This document shows positions 5,683 to 9,215 of a stretch of DNA of 9,215 nt, piece by piece; within the stretch, counting starts at the first letter, position 1; each line of letters starts with the position of its first letter. The notes under the pieces are model-generated. The model was not told where the DNA came from. It saw only the letters and a list, made by a program, of their open reading frames with translations, and searched no databases. The stretch lies in assembly GCA_034433615.1 (NCBI GenBank), contig DAOUAJ010000207.1:1-9215 (forward strand), written 5' to 3'. Both the position numbers and the translations under genes were made by a program. Origin of the DNA: DAOUAJ01 sp034433615. Its GTDB lineage: Bacteria; Chloroflexota; Anaerolineae; DUEN01.

Positions 5683-6387
5683 GTGAGCTTGATCCGCATG
5701 CTTTACACACTACAAAGGATTGAGTTAGATCTGGAAGCCAAGGCCAAACGGCTATATGAGCTCCAGGCTGCTCTAGGTGAGACTGAGGCCCTGCGTGCGG
5801 CTCGCGCCGCCCTGGAGCAAGCCGAGGCAGAATTCCGTCGCTGGCAACACCAGCAACGAGAACTGGAGCTGGAAGTGCGCACTCTAGAGCAGCGCATCGC
5901 TGACTCAGAGCGAGATCTGATGAGCGGGCGCGTGCGCAACCCCAAAGAGCTGGCAGGCATGGAGGCCAACGTGCAATCGCTGCGCCATCGCCGCCAGGCC
6001 CTGGAAGACGAGTTGCTGGAAGCCATGGTCACTGTGGACGAAAAGGCGGCCCGTTACGACGAAGCGCGATCGGCCTACGAAGATGCGGAAGGCCTCTGGC
6101 GGAGAGACCAGGCCCAGTTGCAGGCTGAGCAAAGAAGCCTCCAGCAAGAGCTGACCCGGCTGCGCGCGGAGCGGGCGACTCTGATCAGCCAACTGGACCA
6201 TGACACACTGGCTGAGTACGAGCGTCTCCGCCAGCGCCGTGGCGGCTACGCCGTGTCGGAGGTGCGCCGGGGTGCCTGCCAGGTCTGTGGTGTCACCCTC
6301 CCCACCAGCCTGGTTCAAGCCGCCCGTCAGAGTGAGGGGTTGGTATACTGCGGAAGTTGCGGGCGCATCCTCTATGCGCTTTCCTGA
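5683..6387 (+). CDS. Coiled-coil protein with C-terminal zinc ribbon (COG1579, CdsZ-like)
   Basis: A 234-residue cytoplasmic protein of the COG1579 family. Residues about 5-185 are almost entirely heptad-patterned coiled coil, rich in E, R, L, A and Q. They are broken by the family motif MSGRVRNPKELAGME (80-94), which forms the turn of the helical hairpin. The C-terminal zinc ribbon has CQVCG (C199, C202) and CGSCGRILY (C223, C226), a complete Cys4 site. Length matches the family. Its molecular role is not settled in general; members are annotated as CdsZ-like regulatory or nucleic-acid-associated proteins, so I give no symbol. GTG 5683 is chosen because GGGGAGG ends 4 nt upstream and the homology starts there. 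A longer frame from ATG 5635 would add 16 unconserved residues. The gene is divergent from the Uma2 gene and convergent with tyrA. Confidence 0.88.
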   Translation: MSLIRMLYTLQRIELDLEAKAKRLYELQAALGETEALRAARAALEQAEAEFRRWQHQQRELELEVRTLEQRIADSERDLMSGRVRNPKELAGMEANVQSLRHRRQALEDELLEAMVTVDEKAARYDEARSAYEDAEGLWRRDQAQLQAEQRSLQQELTRLRAERATLISQLDHDTLAEYERLRQRRGGYAVSEVRRGACQVCGVTLPTSLVQAARQSEGLVYCGSCGRILYALS

Positions 6388-6391
6388 AAAT

Positions 6392-6503
6392 AGCAGTTAG
6401 CGATCAGCGTTCAGCCATTAGCAGCCTGTAGTCTTCGCAGTTCAGAAGACCGCCAGTCACCTGTCATCATTGGCTGATAGCTGATAACTGACGGCTGACC
6501 GCT
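6392..6503. repeat. Heptad-type inverted repeat element, copy A
   Basis: The left arm (6392-6424) and right arm (6472-6503) are imperfect inverted repeats of each other, each built of 7-bp units ending in TCAGC or a one-base variant. The left end starts AGCAGTTAGC. The 47-nt centre carries its own perfect stem, GTCTTC (6431-6436) with GAAGAC (6445-6450). The element begins 4 nt after the zinc-ribbon gene's stop. It is related to copies at 7487-7556 and 8589-8699. No coding potential is seen. Confidence 0.75.
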
Positions 6504-6509
6504 TTTCAT

Positions 6510-6533
6510 GGGCCGTAGTGCCGCCCCCGGCCC
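6510..6533. other. Small GC-rich hairpin between convergent genes
   Basis: GGGCCG (6510-6515) pairs with CGGCCC (6528-6533) around a 12-nt loop. It lies between repeat copy A and the large inverted repeat at 6553-6594. No T-run follows in the plus direction, but TGAAAAG precedes it, which reads as CTTTTCA-type sequence on the plus strand before the stem. It may add to termination in this convergent gap. Confidence 0.25.
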
Positions 6534-6552
6534 GGCAGCTCTCCTGAAGGCT

Positions 6553-6594
6553 GCTCCAGTGACCGGCACCTCCAAAAATGCCGGTCACTGGAGC
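6553..6594. terminator. Perfect 16-bp inverted repeat, probable bidirectional terminator
   Basis: GCTCCAGTGACCGGCA (6553-6568) and its exact complement (6579-6594) flank a 10-nt loop containing AAAAA. It sits between the convergent zinc-ribbon and tyrA genes, and the tyrA stop codon (6585-6587) lies inside the right arm. There is no T-run outside the stem. The very stable hairpin fits termination or 3'-end protection of both transcripts, but an intrinsic terminator in the strict sense is not shown. Confidence 0.6.
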
Positions 6595-7469
6595 GGTTGG
6601 TAGCACGCCCGCCGGATGCTTTGGATACGCTCCAGTTCAGCCGCCAGGCCGCTCTCATCTTCCCGACGCAGACGGTCAGCCAGCCTGTCGAGGTCGGCCT
6701 GAAAGCGTTCCACCATCGCCAACACCGGCTCGCGATTGGTCAGAAGAATGTCCAGGAACATGGGCACGTCAGATGCAGCCAGCCGCGAAGTATCCCGAAA
6801 TCCAGATGCAGCCACTTCCCACACGGCTGGATCGTGCCGGGCCAGCGCGTCGGCCGCGGCTACCAGTCCACAGGAGAGGAGGTAAGGCAGGTGGGAGATG
6901 GCAGCGACCAGCCGGTCGTGGCGAGCAGGCTCCAGATGGATGACACGTGAGCCAACTGCCTGCCCCAATGCCTCCACCGTCATCACTGCCTCAGGCGAGG
7001 ATCGCGGCAGTGGCGAGACCACCCATATCTTATCGTGATATAAGTCTGGCTGAGCGGCGGCGATGCTGGCTATTTCCTTGCCGCACATGGGGTGGCCACC
7101 CACTGGCTGTACGCCAGCGGGCAACGTCTCCATCGCCTGGCAGATGGCGCGCTTGGTGCTCCCCATGTCTGTCAGCACGGTGCCCGGTCGCAAGTACGGC
7201 CCCAGTTCTCCGATCTGCCGGACGATCGTGCGCACTGGTGTGCACAGCACCACGATATCGGCCTCGGCCACGGCCGTCAGCCCATCCGGCGTGGCCCGGT
7301 CCACTGCGCCCAGGGCCATAGCCTCGTCCGCCGCTTCCGGTCGGCGCACCACGCCCACGACCTCGCGTACCACGCCCGCCCGGCGCAGCGCCATGCCGAA
7401 CGATCCTCCCATCAGCCCCAGGCCGATAATGCAGACCCGCTTGTCTTTGAGAAAGTCCGAAGTCTCGAT
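6585..7469 (-). CDS. tyrA: Prephenate/arogenate dehydrogenase TyrA, apparent ATC start
   Basis: NAD(P)-dependent oxidative decarboxylation of prephenate (or arogenate) in tyrosine synthesis; cytoplasmic. From ATC 7469 it is 294 residues, the normal length. The Rossmann nucleotide motif is RVCIIGLGLMGGSFG (G16, G18, G21). Further marks are DIVVLCTPV, LTDMGSTK (S104), GGHPMCGKE (H126), ISHLPYLL (H193) and GFRDTSRLAASDVPMFLDILLTNRE. SHLPY has Tyr where many prephenate-specific enzymes have a second His, so arogenate use is possible. The first ATG in frame (7412) would cut the protein inside the glycine motif. No ATG, GTG or TTG exists upstream before the in-frame stop, but GGGAGG lies 5 nt before ATC 7469. 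It is the last gene after two DAHP synthases on the same strand, 89 nt from the nearer one, with a heptad repeat between. Confidence 0.92.
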   Translation of the reverse strand: METSDFLKDKRVCIIGLGLMGGSFGMALRRAGVVREVVGVVRRPEAADEAMALGAVDRATPDGLTAVAEADIVVLCTPVRTIVRQIGELGPYLRPGTVLTDMGSTKRAICQAMETLPAGVQPVGGHPMCGKEIASIAAAQPDLYHDKIWVVSPLPRSSPEAVMTVEALGQAVGSRVIHLEPARHDRLVAAISHLPYLLSCGLVAAADALARHDPAVWEVAASGFRDTSRLAASDVPMFLDILLTNREPVLAMVERFQADLDRLADRLRREDESGLAAELERIQSIRRACYQPLQ

Positions 7470-7474
7470 GGCTA

Positions 7475-7480
7475 CCTCCC
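7475..7480 (-). promoter_or_regulatory. Ribosome binding site pointing to the ATC start of tyrA
   Basis: GGGAGG on the minus strand, 5 nt before ATC at 7467-7469. It is an ideal site with no standard start codon at the right spacing, and it decides the proposed start of tyrA. Confidence 0.6.
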
Positions 7481-7486
7481 GTACAG

Positions 7487-7556
7487 GCTGTCAGCCGTCA
7501 GCTTTCAGCTATTAGTTTTAGTTTCGGCTGATAGCTGATGGCTGAGAGCTAACAGC
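7487..7556. repeat. Heptad-type inverted repeat element, copy B
   Basis: The left arm (7487-7515) and right arm (7526-7556) are imperfect inverted repeats around a 10-nt T-rich centre. Each arm is about four 7-bp units of the form NNTCAGC. The right end, read inward, begins AGCTGTTAGC, matching the AGCAGTTAGC ends of copies A and C. It fills the gap between the stop of the complete DAHP synthase gene (7559) and the tyrA ribosome binding site (7475-7480). It contains the in-frame stop upstream of tyrA. Confidence 0.8.
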
Positions 7557-7558
7557 TC

Positions 7559-8572
7559 CTACAACGTGCGACCCAACAGTGGCGCCAACGCCTTGAGATC
7601 CGCCATCAACTTGGCGAACACTTCCGGGCGAATCTGCTGCGCCTGGTCAGACATCGCCTCTTCCGGATGAGGATGTACCTCGATGATGAGGCCATCGGCC
7701 CCGGCTGCAATGCAGGCCCTGGATACAGGCACCACCAAATCCCATTTGCCCGTCCCCTGGCTGGGATCGGCGATCACCGGCAGATGGGTAAGCTGCTTGA
7801 TCGAGGGGATGGCGTTGATGTCCAGGGTGTTGCGGGTGTAACGCTCGAACGTGCGGATGCCGCGCTCGCACAGGATCACCCGCGAGTTGCCGTTGGCGAG
7901 AATGTACTCGGCAGACATCAGGAGTTCTTCAATCGTAGACATCATGCCGCGTTTGAGGAGCACTGGCACGTTAGCTTTACCCACGGCTTGAAGCAAGGCG
8001 TAGTTCTGCATGTTGCGCGTGCCTACCTGCAAGATGTCGGCGTACTGAGCCACCATGGAGACGGCCTCAGGGGCCATGACTTCGGTGACGATAGGCAGGC
8101 CGGTCTCCGCCCGCGCCTCTGCCAGCAACTCCAGCCCGCGCAGCCCCAACCCCTGGAAGGAGTACGGTGACGTGCGCGGTTTGAAGGCGCCACCGCGCAG
8201 GACGTGCGCGCCGGCCTCTTTAACCGCGTGGGCGATCTCCAGGATCTGCTGGCGGCTTTCTACGGCGCAGGGGCCGGCCATGATACAAAGCGCCGCCCCG
8301 CCAACCTTAGTGCCGTTGATCGAGAACACGGAGTCGGTCGGGTGAAAGTCACGGCTGGCCAGCTTGAAAGGGCGCAAGATGGGGACTGTACGCTCTACCC
8401 CGTCGAGCAACTCGAAGGTCCCTGGATCCACCGGGCGCTCGTCTCCGATCACGCCGATGATAGTGCGCTCCTCACCCTCGGACAGATGAGCACGAAACCC
8501 CAAACGTTCCACTCGATCCACCACAGCAGCAATCTCCCGGGCTGTCGCCCCTGCTCGCATGACGATGATCAT
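7559..8572 (-). CDS. aroF: 3-deoxy-7-phosphoheptulonate (DAHP) synthase, type I-beta, with Gln at a metal-ligand position
   Basis: First step of the shikimate pathway: phosphoenolpyruvate plus erythrose 4-phosphate to DAHP. At 337 residues it matches the Thermotoga maritima type I-beta enzyme. Residues 1 to about 75 form the ferredoxin-like regulatory domain (feedback by tyrosine in relatives), followed by the TIM-barrel. Barrel motifs: IMAGPCAVES (C102), LRGGAFKPRTSPYSFQG, LLKRGMMSTIEE, CERGIRTFE, IIEVHPHPEEAMSD (E298, D309). C102, E298 and D309 fall at the same numbers as the T. maritima metal ligands. The fourth ligand, His272, is Gln here (ADPSQGTG). ATG 8572 has AGAGGAG 8 nt upstream. 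It is the middle gene of a tandem pair plus tyrA. The neighbouring paralogue keeps the His. Reduced or altered activity is possible but not shown. Confidence 0.95.
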   Translation of the reverse strand: MIIVMRAGATAREIAAVVDRVERLGFRAHLSEGEERTIIGVIGDERPVDPGTFELLDGVERTVPILRPFKLASRDFHPTDSVFSINGTKVGGAALCIMAGPCAVESRQQILEIAHAVKEAGAHVLRGGAFKPRTSPYSFQGLGLRGLELLAEARAETGLPIVTEVMAPEAVSMVAQYADILQVGTRNMQNYALLQAVGKANVPVLLKRGMMSTIEELLMSAEYILANGNSRVILCERGIRTFERYTRNTLDINAIPSIKQLTHLPVIADPSQGTGKWDLVVPVSRACIAAGADGLIIEVHPHPEEAMSDQAQQIRPEVFAKLMADLKALAPLLGRTL

Positions 8573-8588
8573 CTTATTCTCTCCTCTG

Positions 8589-8699
8589 AGCAGTTAGCTA
8601 TTAGCCGTCAGCTTTCAGCCGTCAGCCTTCAGCTTGTCCAATGTACCATCGCCTGCTAGTTAACAAGCTGATAGCTGATAGCTGACCGCTGATCGCTCA
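8589..8699. repeat. Heptad-type inverted repeat element, copy C
   Basis: The left arm (8589-8637) and right arm (8663-8699) are imperfect inverted repeats, with a perfect inner stem AGCTTGT/ACAAGCT and a 25-nt centre. The left arm has about six 7-bp units ending in TCAGC or TTAGC; its end starts AGCAGTTAGC, as in copy A. The right arm overlaps the stop codon of the upstream DAHP synthase gene (8697-8699). The left end lies one base from the ribosome binding site of the downstream one. Confidence 0.8.
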
Positions 8700-9215
8700 C
8701 AGTGTGCGACCGACGGCCTCTGCCACCCGGCGCACGTCTTTCACCAGTTGAGCGAACTTATCTGGCCTTAGCGTCTGCGCGCCGTCGGACAGTGCCTCTT
8801 CAGGGCGCGGGTGCACCTCGATGATCAGCCCATCGGCCCCGGCCGCCACGGCCGCCCGTGACATAGGGTTCACCAGCTCCCAGCGGCCCGTGCCGTGGCT
8901 GGGGTCGGCGATCACCGGCAGGTGGGAGAGTTGCTTGATCACCGGGATGGCATTGAGGTCGAAGGTGAACCGGGTAGCCCGCTCGAAAGTCCGGATGCCG
9001 CGCTCGCACAGGATCACGCGGTAGTTGCCGTGGCTTAAGATGTACTCGGCCGACATCAGGAGTTCCTCGATGGTGGACATCATGCCCCGTTTGAGTAGCA
9101 CAGGCTTCTGGGCCTCGCCTGCCGCGTGGAGCAGGCCGTAGTTCTGCATGTTGCGGGCACCGATTTGTAAGATGTCGGCGTAGCGAGCGACCAACGGTAC
9201 GGTCTCGGGGGTTAT
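8697..9215 (-). CDS. aroF: Second DAHP synthase, type I-beta, C-terminal part (runs off the window)
   Basis: The frame is open to the right edge, giving 172 residues that align without gaps to about residues 166-337 of the neighbouring DAHP synthase. By hand count 123 of 165 compared residues are identical (about 75%). Visible motifs: ARNMQN, LLKRGMMSTIEE, CERGIRTFE, ADPSHGTGRW, IIEVHPRPEEALSD. The metal-ligand His is present here, as are the Glu and Asp ligands. The Cys ligand and any N-terminal regulatory domain lie outside the window. A TTG at 9194 is internal, not the start. Divergence from its neighbour is concentrated in the last 25 residues. As the tandem paralogue nearest the upstream end, it may be the catalytically standard copy. 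It is probably co-transcribed with the next two genes, with a 124-nt gap holding repeat copy C. Confidence 0.95.
   Translation of the reverse strand: MTPETVPLVARYADILQIGARNMQNYGLLHAAGEAQKPVLLKRGMMSTIEELLMSAEYILSHGNYRVILCERGIRTFERATRFTFDLNAIPVIKQLSHLPVIADPSHGTGRWELVNPMSRAAVAAGADGLIIEVHPRPEEALSDGAQTLRPDKFAQLVKDVRRVAEAVGRTL

Noticed and set aside
6392..8699. CRISPR array
   Set aside because: The repeats are 7-bp degenerate units in inverted arms within gene gaps, with no uniform direct repeats and spacers and no cas genes.

Overview
The window reads as a housekeeping stretch of a GC-rich bacterial chromosome, most likely Chloroflexota (Anaerolineae-like). The clues are indirect. They are a secreted protein carrying the 'LTASPAGWT' type of repeat opening common in that phylum, a MurJ with the PDILFQLVAGGAL variant of the family motif, a Uma2 endonuclease with an alanine/glutamate/arginine tail, and intergenic hairpins built of degenerate 7-bp TCAGC units. 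The phylum assignment is inference from family resemblance, not from a marker gene.

Layout, left to right. (1) At 1-240, minus strand, is the start of a secreted protein that runs off the window. (2) At 458-1144, minus, is an orphan OmpR/PhoB-type response regulator with a strong extended -10 promoter and an operator-like palindrome at its transcription start. (3) At 1266-1385, minus, is a possible 39-residue single-pass membrane protein. (4) At 1680-2279, plus, is a 3-methyladenine DNA glycosylase, followed by a 68-nt branched inverted repeat. (5) At 2416-3141, plus, is a DUF3307 membrane protein, convergent with murJ. (6) At 3163-5444, minus, a Uma2-family endonuclease gene and murJ form a probable two-gene operon read from a near-consensus promoter. 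(7) At 5683-6387, plus, is a coiled-coil/zinc-ribbon protein (COG1579, CdsZ-like). (8) From 6585 to the right edge, minus, is an aromatic amino acid block: a DAHP synthase (C-terminal part only), a second complete DAHP synthase, then a prephenate/arogenate dehydrogenase.

The aromatic block commits phosphoenolpyruvate and erythrose 4-phosphate to the shikimate pathway (DAHP synthases) and later converts prephenate or arogenate towards tyrosine (TyrA). No other shikimate genes are visible. Each intergenic gap of this block, and the gap just beyond it, is filled by a hairpin element whose arms are runs of the heptamer NNTCAGC. In the two gaps inside the block the element lies between the upstream gene's stop codon and the next gene's ribosome binding site.

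I see no defence island, CRISPR array, prophage, transposase, rRNA or tRNA. The points most worth following are these. The complete DAHP synthase has Gln where the family has a metal-binding His, while its neighbour keeps the His. The tyrA gene has a good ribosome binding site but no ATG, GTG or TTG in frame, so ATC is the apparent start. The heptad hairpin family is the third, and the response-regulator promoter with its palindrome and 10-bp-spaced direct repeats is the fourth.
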